A stretch of 48,851 bases of DNA from Intrasporangium sp. (GCF_030452765.1 NZ_JAKDLO010000007.1:1-48851), one strand, 5' to 3'; shown: positions 24,201 through 34,336, numbered from the stretch's first letter. Numbers and translations: made by a program. Notes: generated from the sequence alone by a model not told the origin.

Positions 24201-26345
24201 CTAGCGCGCGCTGCCGTCGATCAGCGGAGCGGCGGTAGCGCACGCGACTCGCTGGTAGAGCGTGTAGGGCTCGGCTCTGGCGACGCGGCGCCACGCCGGG
24301 GAGGAGCCGACCAGGTCGATCCCGGTGTACTGGTCGACGCGGTCGCCCGCGTAGGAGTAGGCCTCTCCGCCGGTGATCGCCCACTCGACGTGGTACCGCT
24401 CGGCGGCGGCACATACGGCGGGATCGGTGCCGACCTGATTCAGGTGCTTCGACAGGAGCTGTTGGTCCTGGCTCATCTTGGCCTTCTCCGTGGGCACCAG
24501 GAGCCGGCGGCCGCTGATCACATAGAGGTAGGTCGCGCCGTTCCACGGGTTGGCGGCCACCACGGCGTCCGCGGGCAGATGCGAGGCAAGGTCGTGCAGT
24601 GCTTGCAGTTCCTGGTCGCTGACCCAGGACTCCTCGACCGATGGGTGGAAGTAGGTGTGCAGGACGTGTCGGTGTTGGTGCAGATAGTCACCTCCGGTCA
24701 CCAGGAGGAAGCTGAGAGAGACGAGGGTGGCTGCGCCCATCCTCGATGACCATCGGGTGGCGAGGGACGGACGGTCGGGAGCAGCTCTGTCGAGGCCCTG
24801 TCGGCGGAACACTCGGGAGTTGCCCAAGACGTCCGCCATGGCCACCACCCCGGCGGTGGCCGCGATGACTGCCGGAAGGATGGCCACGGCCTGCAACCGG
24901 AAGGCGTCGTTGTACCAGGGCCACGTGAGGTAACGCACCCACGTCGTATCCACGGCGACATTGAGCCAGTAGAGCGCTAGGAAGAGGCTGAGCGCGGCAA
25001 CGACCCAGCGCGCCCCTGGGCGTCGGATGAGGATCGCGAGAGCGCCAGCACCGGTCGCTATTGCGAGAGCCCAGAGGGGCAGTTCCTTGCCCGGCGCGAA
25101 GAGCAGCATCGACGTCCACGCGAAGGCGGCCGTGTCGTCCGGTCCGTAGCGTGCCGCACCGACCATGGACGCAGGGCGCAGCATCGTCATTGCGGCGGTA
25201 CCGACAAGGACGAGCACCACGGCGACGACCAGCCGGCCCACTCCTCGCATCGGGTCATCCCGCAGGTGCCGGGCCGCGAAGGCTACGGCGCCGGCCAGCA
25301 GGATGAGCGCGGCCATCACCCCGAACGCGATCAGTGCGCTGGGATGCGCTAGGACGAGTGCCACGAGCGAGACGACCAGCAGGCACGACGAGACCAGACG
25401 GCTCGGATGGATGAGCGTCGAGGAACCCCTGGACCGGATCGCGCAGAGGAAGAGGACCAACGCCGCGGGGAGCATGGTCTGCCCGAAGAGGTTTGGCCAA
25501 AGGACTCCGTAGCCCATGAGCAGGTACGGAAAGCCCGTGAAGGCGGCGGACATGATCCCGGCGCCGATCGCCACGGCCGGTCGGTTGTCCAGCAGGCTCA
25601 GGGCGAGCCAGATGCACCCGACCGGCCAGACCACACCGACGAGGACCAGGACGAACGTTGAGGTGGCCACCGCGACCGATGTTCCGGTGAGCATCGCGAT
25701 CGTGGCCGTGAAGCCATGGAAGGCAGCCGGGTAGAAGCTGTTGGTACCGGGGGCGGCGAACCGCCCCACGGTCAGTGACGAGATGGAGCCTGACTCGAGC
25801 ATCCATTCAGCCGCCCCGAGGTGAAAGATGGTGTCCGGGTGTTGTGGGATCGCCTCCGGGGTGCCGACCTCGGGTAACACCGAAAGGCAGACGACAGCGA
25901 AGGCGAGCAGGGTTCCGATGCCGACCGCCCGGAACGTCGGAGACCTCAGTTCGCGGGCCCACGCGACCATACGGCTCCGGTGGCGATCGTCGGCGCCGAC
26001 GCGCGTCCGCAGCCGCGACGACCCGGATAGGGACGCCTGTGCGCGGTTCAGGGCCCACGCGCCTGACCACAGCAGCAGCACAGCACCGACGAAGGCCGGG
26101 ACACCCCAGCGCACCCCCAACCTCTCATATACGATCCCTGCCCCAGCCACGCAGGCGGTGCTGAGCAGAGGGGCTACGGCAACGGAGGCCAGCAGCGAAA
26201 GCCGCAGCACAAGCGCGGCGACAAGTCCGGGGACGAAGAGCACGGACAGGCCCAGCAGGATGATCGGGATGGCCTCCGGCCATGAGGTGGTCCCCGGGAC
26301 CAGAATCCCCATGGAACTCCTCGGGCAGTACGTTGCATCAGGCAT
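24201..26345 (-). CDS. DUF6541-like polytopic membrane protein, copy 2
   Basis: A paralogue of the gene immediately downstream, 714 residues from the ATG at 26345. It shares the blocks SWPEAIPI, TPEAIPQHPDTIFHLGAAEW, YPAAFHGFTA, GVLWPNLFGQ, LTWPWYNDAFRLQ and AANPWNGATYLYVISGRR in the same order, so the pair arose by tandem duplication followed by substantial divergence. Insertions lie in the loop near residue 120 (arginine-rich, SRLRTRVGADDRHRSR) and before the soluble domain. Alternative starts are the ATG at 26312, with GAGGAG only 4 bases away, and 26453, which would run into the divergent promoter. Possible role: polymerase or GT-C glycosyltransferase for wall glycan; unproven. Confidence 0.78.
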   Translation of the reverse strand: MPDATYCPRSSMGILVPGTTSWPEAIPIILLGLSVLFVPGLVAALVLRLSLLASVAVAPLLSTACVAGAGIVYERLGVRWGVPAFVGAVLLLWSGAWALNRAQASLSGSSRLRTRVGADDRHRSRMVAWARELRSPTFRAVGIGTLLAFAVVCLSVLPEVGTPEAIPQHPDTIFHLGAAEWMLESGSISSLTVGRFAAPGTNSFYPAAFHGFTATIAMLTGTSVAVATSTFVLVLVGVVWPVGCIWLALSLLDNRPAVAIGAGIMSAAFTGFPYLLMGYGVLWPNLFGQTMLPAALVLFLCAIRSRGSSTLIHPSRLVSSCLLVVSLVALVLAHPSALIAFGVMAALILLAGAVAFAARHLRDDPMRGVGRLVVAVVLVLVGTAAMTMLRPASMVGAARYGPDDTAAFAWTSMLLFAPGKELPLWALAIATGAGALAILIRRPGARWVVAALSLFLALYWLNVAVDTTWVRYLTWPWYNDAFRLQAVAILPAVIAATAGVVAMADVLGNSRVFRRQGLDRAAPDRPSLATRWSSRMGAATLVSLSFLLVTGGDYLHQHRHVLHTYFHPSVEESWVSDQELQALHDLASHLPADAVVAANPWNGATYLYVISGRRLLVPTEKAKMSQDQQLLSKHLNQVGTDPAVCAAAERYHVEWAITGGEAYSYAGDRVDQYTGIDLVGSSPAWRRVARAEPYTLYQRVACATAAPLIDGSAR

Positions 26346-26438
26346 CGGCCTCGTGGCCCGCACATAGTAGCCGACCGCTGAAGGTATCGGGTTCTCCAGA
26401 ACGGCGCGCCTTGGCATGGCATGGCATTCCGACGGAAG

Positions 26439-26444
26439 TAGGGT
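26439..26444 (+). promoter_or_regulatory. Leaderless -10 of the TagF-GT4 fusion gene
   Basis: TAGGGT followed by 7 bases and the ATG at 26452. This spacing supports 26452 over the upstream ATG at 26416 as the start. Confidence 0.52.
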
Positions 26445-26451
26445 CAGCAGC

Positions 26452-28935
26452 ATGGCCTCCGGTCTCAGAGCCGCTCACCGGATCACGGCAGTGGTCCGCA
26501 AGGTCGTCAAGACGGTTCCGAGCGAGTGGAGGGCCCACCTCCGACGTCTGCCCATCGACCGTGACCTCGTCGTTTACGAGGCGTTTGCCGGCAGCGGCAT
26601 GCTGTGCAATCCGGAGGCGCTCTTCCGGGTCATCCTCGACGACCCGGACCAGGCCCATCGCCATCACATCTGGGTGCTCCGCGACCTGGAGCGCCACGCC
26701 GACCTGCTCGCCGAGTTCCGCGGCAACCAGCGCGTGCGGTTCGTCGAGCGCGGCACGCTCGCCTACCACCGGGCCCTCGCCACGGCCGGGCTGCTCTTCA
26801 ACAACGCGACCTTCCCGCCGGGCTTCAGCAAGCGTCCTGGTCAGATCTATGTCAACACGTGGCACGGCACCCCTCTGAAGCGGATGGGGTACGACGAGGC
26901 GCAGGGTGCGCTGGGCGCATACAACGTGCTGCGCAACTTCATGATGGCCGACTTCCTGCTTTCGACGTCGCCCTTCATGTCGGAGGTGATGTACGAGGGT
27001 GCCTATCGCCTGGCGAATGTCGCGCCGGGGCTGCTCGTCGAGGAGGGCTACCCGCGCACGGACGTTCAGTTCGCCGGCACCAGCCGGGCCCAGGCCGTCG
27101 AGCGGCTGCGGCGTTCGGGCGTGCAGGTGTCGAAGGACGATGTCGTGGTGCTCTACGCCCCTACCTGGCGGGGGGAGTCGTTCCACACCGCCCGGGACGA
27201 TGCGGCACAGATGGCCAGGCTTGTCGACGAGCTCCAGGCGCGGCTGCCCGCGAACCACCGGGTCCTGCTCAAGGTCCATCAGCAGGTTGCCGAGCCGGCC
27301 ACCCGGGAGGCGCGGCTCGTCGGGCGGCTCGTGGGCAACGAGGTCCCGACAAACCATGCGCTCGCTGCGACCGACCTGCTCGTCACCGACTACTCGAGCA
27401 TCTTCTTCGACTTCCTCTCCACCAGGCGGCCGATCCTCTTCTACGCCCCGGACCTCGAGGACTACGGGGCGTACCGGGGGTGGTACGTGTCACCCGACGA
27501 CCTGCCTGGCCCGGTAGTGGACTCGGTCGACGACCTCGCCAAGCTCGTCCGCGCATCGGGGTCCGGTTCGGCGGAAGACCCGCTCGTGACGCACGGCGGG
27601 CGACGGGAGGCGGCGCGGACCCGCTTTGCGCCTTGGGACGACGGCGCGGCCACCCAGCGGGTGCTCGACATCGTGCTGCGTGAGCCGGCGCAGCAGCGGC
27701 GGGTTCGCCCGACCCGACGCGACGGGCGGCCCACGCTGCTGATCTACCTCGGGGGCATGAAGTCCAACGGCATCACCACCTCGGGCCTGAACCTGCTGCG
27801 GAACCTCGACCACGACAGGTTCGATGTCTCGGTCGTCCACAACCAGAGCCAGGACCCCGAGCGACGCTCGAACTTCACCCACATCGATGAGCGGGTGCGA
27901 CAGTTCGTCCGGTCGGGGGGGTTCAACGCGGGCAAGCGGAACGTCCTGCGCAAACGCCGGCTACTCAGCGGGGCGGCGGAGCGGCTCGGGTCCCGGGAGC
28001 GGGCCGTCCTCATGGAACTGCTCCTCGATGACTGGCGGCGCACTGTGGGAACGGCCCACTTCGACCACGTCATCGACTTCAGCGGCTACAGCCCCCTCTG
28101 GTCCTTCATGATTGGTGTTGCGCCGGCGGGCACGAGGTCCATCTGGCTGCACAACGACCTCGCCGCCGACCAGCAACGGGAGGTCGAGGGCCGCAATCCG
28201 CACCGTCGCAACCTCGCCGGAGTCTTCACCTCATACCGCGGGTTCGACCACCTCGTCTCGGTCTCCCACGCGCTGCGCGACATCAACGCGGAGAAACTGT
28301 CCAGGTGGGGACGACCGGAACAGTTCACCTGGGCCCGCAACACTATCGATGCCGACCGGATGCTGCGGGGGGCCGCCGAGGTGCCGCCGGCCGGCCTGGT
28401 CCCGCAGACCGATGGGACGATATTCGTCACGGTCGGCCGCCTGTCGCCCGAGAAGAACCACCAGCGACTCATCAAGGCCTTCGCTCTCGTGCATGCGCAG
28501 CACCCGGACGCCCGCTTGGTCCTGATCGGGGATGGCCCCCTGCGTGACGACATCACCGGTCTGGTGGCTCGCCTCGGACTGACCGGAGCGGTGACCCTCA
28601 CGGGTCTGCAACCGAACCCGTGGGCCATCATGGCCCGCTGTGGGGCCTTCGTCCTGTCCAGCGACTACGAGGGACAACCGATGGTGATCCTGGAAGCACG
28701 CATGCTGGGGCTTCCCGTGGTCAGCACCGAGTTCGACTCTGTCCGGGGATCCCTGCCCGCCGGTGTGGGGCGCATCGTGAGACGTGATGTGGCTGACCTG
28801 GCCGAAGGTATGCGCGCCGTGCTCCGTGGGGACGTACCGCATCCGCCCTTCGACCCGACCGACTACAACAGGAAGGCCATCGATGAGTTCCTCCAGGCGA
28901 TCGGGGCCAGCCGTGCGGGAGACACCCATGAGTGA
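26452..28935 (+). CDS. Fusion of CDP-glycerol glycerophosphotransferase (TagF-like) and GT4 glycosyltransferase
   Basis: An 827-residue two-domain enzyme. Residues ~40-410 form a TagB/TagF-type polyol-phosphate transferase: NTWHGTPLKRMG with H138 (equivalent to the catalytic His of the WHGTPLK block), LYAPTWRG (234-241) and VTDYSSIFFDF (311-321). Residues ~425-827 form a GT-B glycosyltransferase: YLGGMKSNGITTSG, VTVGRLSPEKNHQRLIKAF and SSDYEGQPMVILEARMLG. The combination suggests one protein that adds a glycerol-phosphate (or other CDP-polyol) unit and a sugar to the same chain. Its order is the reverse of the two GT2-TagF proteins elsewhere in the window. It overlaps the GT61-like gene by 8 bases. 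No membrane segment is seen; TagF proteins are peripheral. Confidence 0.88.
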   Translation: MASGLRAAHRITAVVRKVVKTVPSEWRAHLRRLPIDRDLVVYEAFAGSGMLCNPEALFRVILDDPDQAHRHHIWVLRDLERHADLLAEFRGNQRVRFVERGTLAYHRALATAGLLFNNATFPPGFSKRPGQIYVNTWHGTPLKRMGYDEAQGALGAYNVLRNFMMADFLLSTSPFMSEVMYEGAYRLANVAPGLLVEEGYPRTDVQFAGTSRAQAVERLRRSGVQVSKDDVVVLYAPTWRGESFHTARDDAAQMARLVDELQARLPANHRVLLKVHQQVAEPATREARLVGRLVGNEVPTNHALAATDLLVTDYSSIFFDFLSTRRPILFYAPDLEDYGAYRGWYVSPDDLPGPVVDSVDDLAKLVRASGSGSAEDPLVTHGGRREAARTRFAPWDDGAATQRVLDIVLREPAQQRRVRPTRRDGRPTLLIYLGGMKSNGITTSGLNLLRNLDHDRFDVSVVHNQSQDPERRSNFTHIDERVRQFVRSGGFNAGKRNVLRKRRLLSGAAERLGSRERAVLMELLLDDWRRTVGTAHFDHVIDFSGYSPLWSFMIGVAPAGTRSIWLHNDLAADQQREVEGRNPHRRNLAGVFTSYRGFDHLVSVSHALRDINAEKLSRWGRPEQFTWARNTIDADRMLRGAAEVPPAGLVPQTDGTIFVTVGRLSPEKNHQRLIKAFALVHAQHPDARLVLIGDGPLRDDITGLVARLGLTGAVTLTGLQPNPWAIMARCGAFVLSSDYEGQPMVILEARMLGLPVVSTEFDSVRGSLPAGVGRIVRRDVADLAEGMRAVLRGDVPHPPFDPTDYNRKAIDEFLQAIGASRAGDTHE

Positions 28936-30589
28936 GAGCGCATCGAACCACCGGCAGGAACTCGTGGTCGTACTGGTCGGTTCCTCAGATGGCAGGTCCC
29001 TCGTCCGGGTCCTGTCAGACCACCCGAGGCACGAGTGTCATGTGGTGGGCTTCGGCGACGACCCGAGCTGGGGACTGTCCCGCAGGGGTGTGCCGTTCCA
29101 CCCTGCCGTCACCCCGGTCGAGTTCAACTGGGTGCTGAAGATGATCGGGAGCCCGAGCAAGATCATCGACCTTCGCGCCGTGTCCCGCGAGACCCGCATG
29201 GCCGTGCTCGACCGTCTCCTGCTTCACCTCTCGCACGGTGGACGCTATGTCATCCCCCGACACGCGTGTCCGTCGACGGAGGACTACGCGTCGCTGGCCG
29301 CGGATGTCATTCGTATGGGTGCGGTCGGTCTCGGCCTGCCAGGCTCCGAGCCCCAGAGTCCCCGGGAGGGCGCCCTGGCGCGGTGTGTCGGCGAAGTAGC
29401 AGTCGGCGTCGATCATCTGGCTCTCACGAAGGTGGGTACGCATTACCTGAGGGTGGTGGAGGCAGACGCCAGCAGGACGCTGGCCTCTCGGTCCCGTCGC
29501 AGCAGGGTCCAGGACATTGTCAGGCTCCCCGCTCAGGCGTTCACCGCCCTCGGCAAGACCACCTCTCACGGGGTCAGCCACTCCGTAGCCGGGATCGAGC
29601 CGACATTCGAGGTGCCGGCGATGACGCTGCGGAGATATGAAGGCGACATCACCCTCGTGGGCAGCTGCCTTGCCCTTCTCGAGTCATCCGTCATGCCCGA
29701 GTCGTTCAGGCACAACCACGAGTCCACGTTGCGAAATCCGAGGCTGGTTGCCGTCGACCGCGAGTTCGCGACGGTCTCCGACAGAGACATCGCCACTCGG
29801 CACCTGCCCGGGTCCTACTACCACCTGGATGCATCGAACTCCGGCCACTTCGGTCATCTGACGACAGAGGTGGTGTCGAAGCTCTGGGGTTGGGACGAGG
29901 CAAAGTCCCGCTGTCCTGACCTGAAGGCATTCTTCCGGTTGCGGCATCCCAACGAACGGATCCCGGAGCTTGAGATGCGGCTCTTCCAGGCCTACGGGAT
30001 AGACCGCCGCGACGTCGTCTGGGCGGGAGAACCCGTCCGTGTTGATGAGCTCTACGGTGCGAGCCCCCTGTGGCACAACCAGTTTCCCCATTTTGTGAGT
30101 CCGCGCATCGTCGAGATCTGGGACCGGATGGCTGGGCATCTGGTCCGACACCAGGCGGAGGACCCGGAGCGCGTGTTCGTCTCGCGCCATGACACGACGA
30201 GCAGCAACAGGCGGTGCCGGAACCGGCACGACGTCGAGTCGTATTTCGAAGGCAGGGGATTCACGGTTATCTACCCCGAACATCTCGACCTGGTCGAGCA
30301 GGCGACGATCTTTGCAGGGGCAAAGGTGGTCGCAGGCTTCGCTGGATCGGCGCTGTTCAACCTCATGTACTCGCGTCGCCTCGAGAAGGCCATCGTCCTT
30401 GCGCATGAGGGGTACACCGCTCGCAACGAACACCTGTATGGCGCGGTGCTCGGCTTCGACGTGGACTACGTGTGGAGCAGTCCCGACATCGCCCATCCGG
30501 AAGGGGGCTGGACCGAGGCCGCCTACTTCTCGGACTGGGAGTTCGACTTCAGGCGGAACAAGAAGACGCTCGAGGCACTCGTCCCGTGA
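28928..30589 (+). CDS. GT61/DUF563-like glycosyltransferase
   Basis: A protein of 553 residues from the ATG at 28928. The first ~230 residues have no recognised domain: a Rossmann-like opening (VVVLVGSSDGRSL) with a basic linker around 180. From about 290 it carries the GT61 pattern: YHLDASNSGHFGHLTTEVVS, VVWAGEPVRVDELYG, RVFVSRHDTTSSNRRCRN, VIYPEHLDLVEQATIFAGA and VVAGFAGSALFNLMYS. GT61 members include xylosyl- and N-acetylglucosaminyltransferases, and bacterial ones occur in capsule clusters. It overlaps the TagF-GT4 gene by 8 bases and converges with the giant GT2-TagF gene over 30 bases. Donor and acceptor are unknown. Confidence 0.8.
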   Translation: MSESASNHRQELVVVLVGSSDGRSLVRVLSDHPRHECHVVGFGDDPSWGLSRRGVPFHPAVTPVEFNWVLKMIGSPSKIIDLRAVSRETRMAVLDRLLLHLSHGGRYVIPRHACPSTEDYASLAADVIRMGAVGLGLPGSEPQSPREGALARCVGEVAVGVDHLALTKVGTHYLRVVEADASRTLASRSRRSRVQDIVRLPAQAFTALGKTTSHGVSHSVAGIEPTFEVPAMTLRRYEGDITLVGSCLALLESSVMPESFRHNHESTLRNPRLVAVDREFATVSDRDIATRHLPGSYYHLDASNSGHFGHLTTEVVSKLWGWDEAKSRCPDLKAFFRLRHPNERIPELEMRLFQAYGIDRRDVVWAGEPVRVDELYGASPLWHNQFPHFVSPRIVEIWDRMAGHLVRHQAEDPERVFVSRHDTTSSNRRCRNRHDVESYFEGRGFTVIYPEHLDLVEQATIFAGAKVVAGFAGSALFNLMYSRRLEKAIVLAHEGYTARNEHLYGAVLGFDVDYVWSSPDIAHPEGGWTEAAYFSDWEFDFRRNKKTLEALVP

Positions 30590-30619
30590 GCTTCGCCTGT
30601 AGCCGGGTCCGCTCAGGTT

Positions 30620-33600
30620 TCAGGAGTCGTCGGCGAGACCCCAGACGGCATCGACGACGCGTTTCGCGGCATGTCCGTCGTCGTGCGGCGCGAACTGTTG
30701 GCGGAATGACTCGTATCGGTCGTGGTAGTCCCTGCCGAGGCGGTCCGGTGCCGACAATGACCCCAGCACCTCATCGGTTGTCGCGTGCATCGGCCCCGGG
30801 GCGATCTCCCTGAAGTCCAGGTAGAACCCACGGGTCGTCCCCGCGTACTCCTCGATGTCGGGAACGAGGAAGACCATGGGCCGACCCGTCACGGCGAAGT
30901 CGAACATGATCGACGAGTAGTCAGTGACGAGCGCGTCCGAGATGAGCATCAGCTCGGCTACATTGGGGTAGGTCGAGACATCGACGATATTCGCGGGGGT
31001 TGTCCCCGCGGCCATTCCTTGGGTGTTGCTGTGGCCACGCACCAGCAACACGGTGTCGTCGCCCAGGGCAGCACTGACCTCGTCGAGCTTGAGGTAGTTG
31101 ACGAACGCGTACCTGCCCGACGAGGTTTTGACGGTGTCACGCCACGTAGGCGCGTACAGGACCACCTGCTGCCCGGGGCGAACGCCGACCCGTTGTCGCA
31201 CCGAGTCGACGAGCTCAGCACTGGAGCCGGCGAGGATGTCGTTGCGTGGGTAGCCGAGGGACAGGACCTCGCCGTCGTAACCGAACGCCGCCGGCAGAGC
31301 ATCAGCCGCGAACGAGTTCTGGGCCAGCAGGAAGTCCCACGCAGCCGCCTCCCGACGCATCAGAGCCCGGTAGGACAGCGACAGGTTCGCAGAGGGAACG
31401 TCGTTGCCGATGCGCTTGAGCGGTGTGCCGTGCCAGGTCTGAAGGTAGGTCTGGTCCGGGTGCTTCTCGAAGTAGTACGGGAAGTTGTTGTTGTTCACCA
31501 GGTAGCGCGAGGTGTGGAGGCACTCGTAGTACTCATGCGTGCCGACCAGGACGGAGCGGGCGTCGGATGGTGCCTCCGCGGCGTGGTCCGAGACAGACCA
31601 CACCAGATCGGCGTCCACGCCGCGGCGGCGCAGCTCACGGTGGATCTCGAGGGGCGAGTCAGACGCCGACTTCCCGTTGTAGCTCGAGAAGAGGACCACA
31701 TTCCGCAGCGGCGAGCGAAGCAGGGCTGGGATCTGCTCCTGCAGCCGACGTTGCGGATACCGGCCGAAGGCCTCCCCGAGCGGTGGACGCGTGTTCACCC
31801 ACAGAGCCCGAGCACCTGCAGTCACGGTGAACCGGAAGGCGCTGCGCTCGTTCTCGTGCCACGCGAGGTACTGCTGCTCGACGTCTGCGATGCGAGTCGT
31901 GGCGACCGGCACCCAGATCGATCGAGACAGTGACCCGGCCTCCGTCAGGAGCCGCAGGGACCAACCGTCGGACGCTCGGGGGACGTCCTGCTTGGACCAT
32001 CTGGCCTCGAGCGGGCTGAACGTCGCAGCGAAACGGGACGTTCGGGGGTCGTAGATCAGCGCTTCGGGAGACCACATGCCGGACGTGCCGCCGAGAGCGA
32101 GATGTGGACTCCGCCCTCCGGGCGTGGCCGCCAGACCGTGAACGGTGAAGGACGAGCAGTCATCGGCGACATCGAGGGCGGTCACCACAGCGTGTCGGAC
32201 GTTCTCCTCGCAACGGAGACGTCCTTTGCCGTCGACGGAGAGTCTCAGGTGTCCGGACAGTGCCTCGTCGGTCTCGAGCTCTGCCTGCGAGCCCGAGAAG
32301 TGAACAGGCATCGTCCTGCCGTCGAGCTGAACGCTCAGCCCCCATCGCCACGTCCGGTGCTGGCTCGCGCCCGGAGGGAGCGACGGTACCGGCAGGGTGA
32401 TCACGCAGGAGGACGAACCGGGTGGGAGAGCCGCTCTCTTGTGCATGCCGAGGTAGGTGTTCGCCACCTGGACCACGCGGCGGCCGGGAACGGACGGGAC
32501 AGCAGACAGCACCAACCGCAGCATGCGGCCAGTCAGTGATGCGCCTTCGGCGACGGCGTGCGGCACCTTCGCGTCGACGCGCAGGCCCACGGTCGGCTCG
32601 AACGTCGCGACGATGCGGCTACCACTCGACAGGATGGAGCTGGCTGGGAGTCGGTTGGCGGTCCATCTGCGGTCCTGCGCGCGGATGCGACTGGTCCATG
32701 TGTCCTCGCCCCGTCGCAGCGTCACGTCGACGTGCCAGTCCAGGACGTCTCCGTGTCCGTCGTCGCCGGCGCTCGGTGTGCCGGCGATCATCGAGGCGAG
32801 CTCCCCGAGCGGGAAGCGGAGCAGGTAGCCGCACGACCCGTGCCGGGCGGCCGCCTCGTCCGTCGCCTCGACGAAACCGGCCCCACGTACACGCTCCACC
32901 TCACCTCGGATGTACGGTCGGTCGTCACCCAGGGTGCCCCGGATGATCCGGCAGCTCAGCTCGCCGCGGGTCGCATCGTCGGAGGTTCCGGGAAGCCATG
33001 CCATCAGGGTCAGCTCCAACACCGACGCGTCGATGTGGTACCCGACGAGGGTGGTGCGCAGGACGTCGGACTCGGGAGCCAACCGCAGCTCGTTGTCCGG
33101 CGGGCGCCAGCCGAGCTCGGGAAGGTAGAGCGGCCTGCCGATCGGGGGCGACACGGAGCGGTCCACCCGGACGCATCCGACCCCGAGCTCTTCCCTGCGC
33201 CGCACAGCCGTGCAGACGTCGTCGCGACGGCCCTCGATGACGAGCCGAGCGAGCAGCCGGTCGTGGATGTCGATGCGCTCCCACGCGCTCGCGTCCGCCT
33301 GCTCGGCCACCTTGAGGACGGTCTCGCGCAGCGGTTTCCAGAAGTCGTCCCCGGTTCGCGGGATCACGCTGTAGTAGGAGCCGAGGTCGAGGCCGAGCGT
33401 CTTGGCGACCCAGTAGCTCCGCACCGTTGGCTCAGCGTTCGCCGACAGGATCGTCGCGGCGCCCTCGATCGCGCGCAACCGGTCGTTCAGGTCGTGGAGG
33501 TTGCCCTTCTGTTGCGAGATGGAGGTGCCATCGGATCGCACGTACCACGTGTAGACGGTGTCGTGGAGGATATCGAAGCTCCGAGCGGATGTGTAGGCGC

Positions 33601-34336
33601 GGGCGCTCGGGATCTGGTCCTCGTAGCGCACTCCTTCCGGGAACGGCGAGACATGCTCGAGGAAGAAGCCCCTACGAAAGACCTTGTTGCAGGCGAAAAC
33701 ATCCGCGAGCACCTCTGGATAGTCATCGAGCCGCAAGGAGGTGCGCGTGACGCGGTGGACTTCTTCGGCCCAGCGAGGAAGCCACGTGCGGCCCCCCTGT
33801 CTGCGCTGGATACTGCCGACGACGAAGTCCGAGCCGCTCTGCGTGATGCTGTCGACCATCTTGGCGTACGCGGTCTTCGGCAGATCGTCGTCCGAGTCGA
33901 CAAACGTGAGGAAGTCGCCAGTCGCGTGTCGGATTCCTGTGTTGCGCGCTGCACCGAGCCCTGCGTTCGCTTGTTCGATGACGTGGACTCGACGATCCCA
34001 CCTGGCATACCCTCGGGCTATCTCAGCCGAGCGGTCAGGGGAACCGTCAATGACGACGATTATCTCCAGGTCCGCGTAGGTCTGCCAGATGAGGCTGTTG
34101 AGACAACCTCGCAGATACTGCTCCACCCGGTAGCACGGCACAATCACCGATACACGCCCCTTGCTCGGCAGACGCGTGCGGGTCAGCAGGGCCGCCTTGT
34201 GCCGGAGCGCAGGGTGGGCGCGAGCGCGCAACCTGGCCCATGCGTCATGAGGGACACGATTCCGGACTCCCTTGTAGGCGGCGGCTGCCAGCGACCTGGC
34301 GGGAACGTGTTGTCGCCAGGTGCGGGACAACTTCAT
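30620..34336 (-). CDS. Bifunctional GT2 glycosyltransferase / CDP-glycerol glycerophosphotransferase (1238 aa)
   Basis: The largest protein of the window. Residues ~60-300 are a GT2 domain: RVSVIVPCYRVEQYL, IVVIDGSPDRS, NAGLGAARNTGI and the metal site FVDSDDDL (D147, D149). Residues ~430-860 hold no domain I recognise; they are rich in beta-forming and Arg/Asp residues and may be a carbohydrate-binding-like spacer. Residues ~870-1230 are TagF-like: TWHGTPLKRIG (W968, H969), VLYAPTWRD and VTDYSSIMFDF (1137-1147). Such enzymes alternately add sugar and polyol phosphate to a teichoic-acid-type chain. GGAGGAG precedes the ATG by 5 bases. It is the only minus-strand gene between 26.5 and 40.2 kb and diverges from the ABC exporter; a TACGAT at 34396-34401 could be its -10. 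Confidence 0.9.
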   Translation of the reverse strand: MKLSRTWRQHVPARSLAAAAYKGVRNRVPHDAWARLRARAHPALRHKAALLTRTRLPSKGRVSVIVPCYRVEQYLRGCLNSLIWQTYADLEIIVVIDGSPDRSAEIARGYARWDRRVHVIEQANAGLGAARNTGIRHATGDFLTFVDSDDDLPKTAYAKMVDSITQSGSDFVVGSIQRRQGGRTWLPRWAEEVHRVTRTSLRLDDYPEVLADVFACNKVFRRGFFLEHVSPFPEGVRYEDQIPSARAYTSARSFDILHDTVYTWYVRSDGTSISQQKGNLHDLNDRLRAIEGAATILSANAEPTVRSYWVAKTLGLDLGSYYSVIPRTGDDFWKPLRETVLKVAEQADASAWERIDIHDRLLARLVIEGRRDDVCTAVRRREELGVGCVRVDRSVSPPIGRPLYLPELGWRPPDNELRLAPESDVLRTTLVGYHIDASVLELTLMAWLPGTSDDATRGELSCRIIRGTLGDDRPYIRGEVERVRGAGFVEATDEAAARHGSCGYLLRFPLGELASMIAGTPSAGDDGHGDVLDWHVDVTLRRGEDTWTSRIRAQDRRWTANRLPASSILSSGSRIVATFEPTVGLRVDAKVPHAVAEGASLTGRMLRLVLSAVPSVPGRRVVQVANTYLGMHKRAALPPGSSSCVITLPVPSLPPGASQHRTWRWGLSVQLDGRTMPVHFSGSQAELETDEALSGHLRLSVDGKGRLRCEENVRHAVVTALDVADDCSSFTVHGLAATPGGRSPHLALGGTSGMWSPEALIYDPRTSRFAATFSPLEARWSKQDVPRASDGWSLRLLTEAGSLSRSIWVPVATTRIADVEQQYLAWHENERSAFRFTVTAGARALWVNTRPPLGEAFGRYPQRRLQEQIPALLRSPLRNVVLFSSYNGKSASDSPLEIHRELRRRGVDADLVWSVSDHAAEAPSDARSVLVGTHEYYECLHTSRYLVNNNNFPYYFEKHPDQTYLQTWHGTPLKRIGNDVPSANLSLSYRALMRREAAAWDFLLAQNSFAADALPAAFGYDGEVLSLGYPRNDILAGSSAELVDSVRQRVGVRPGQQVVLYAPTWRDTVKTSSGRYAFVNYLKLDEVSAALGDDTVLLVRGHSNTQGMAAGTTPANIVDVSTYPNVAELMLISDALVTDYSSIMFDFAVTGRPMVFLVPDIEEYAGTTRGFYLDFREIAPGPMHATTDEVLGSLSAPDRLGRDYHDRYESFRQQFAPHDDGHAAKRVVDAVWGLADDS

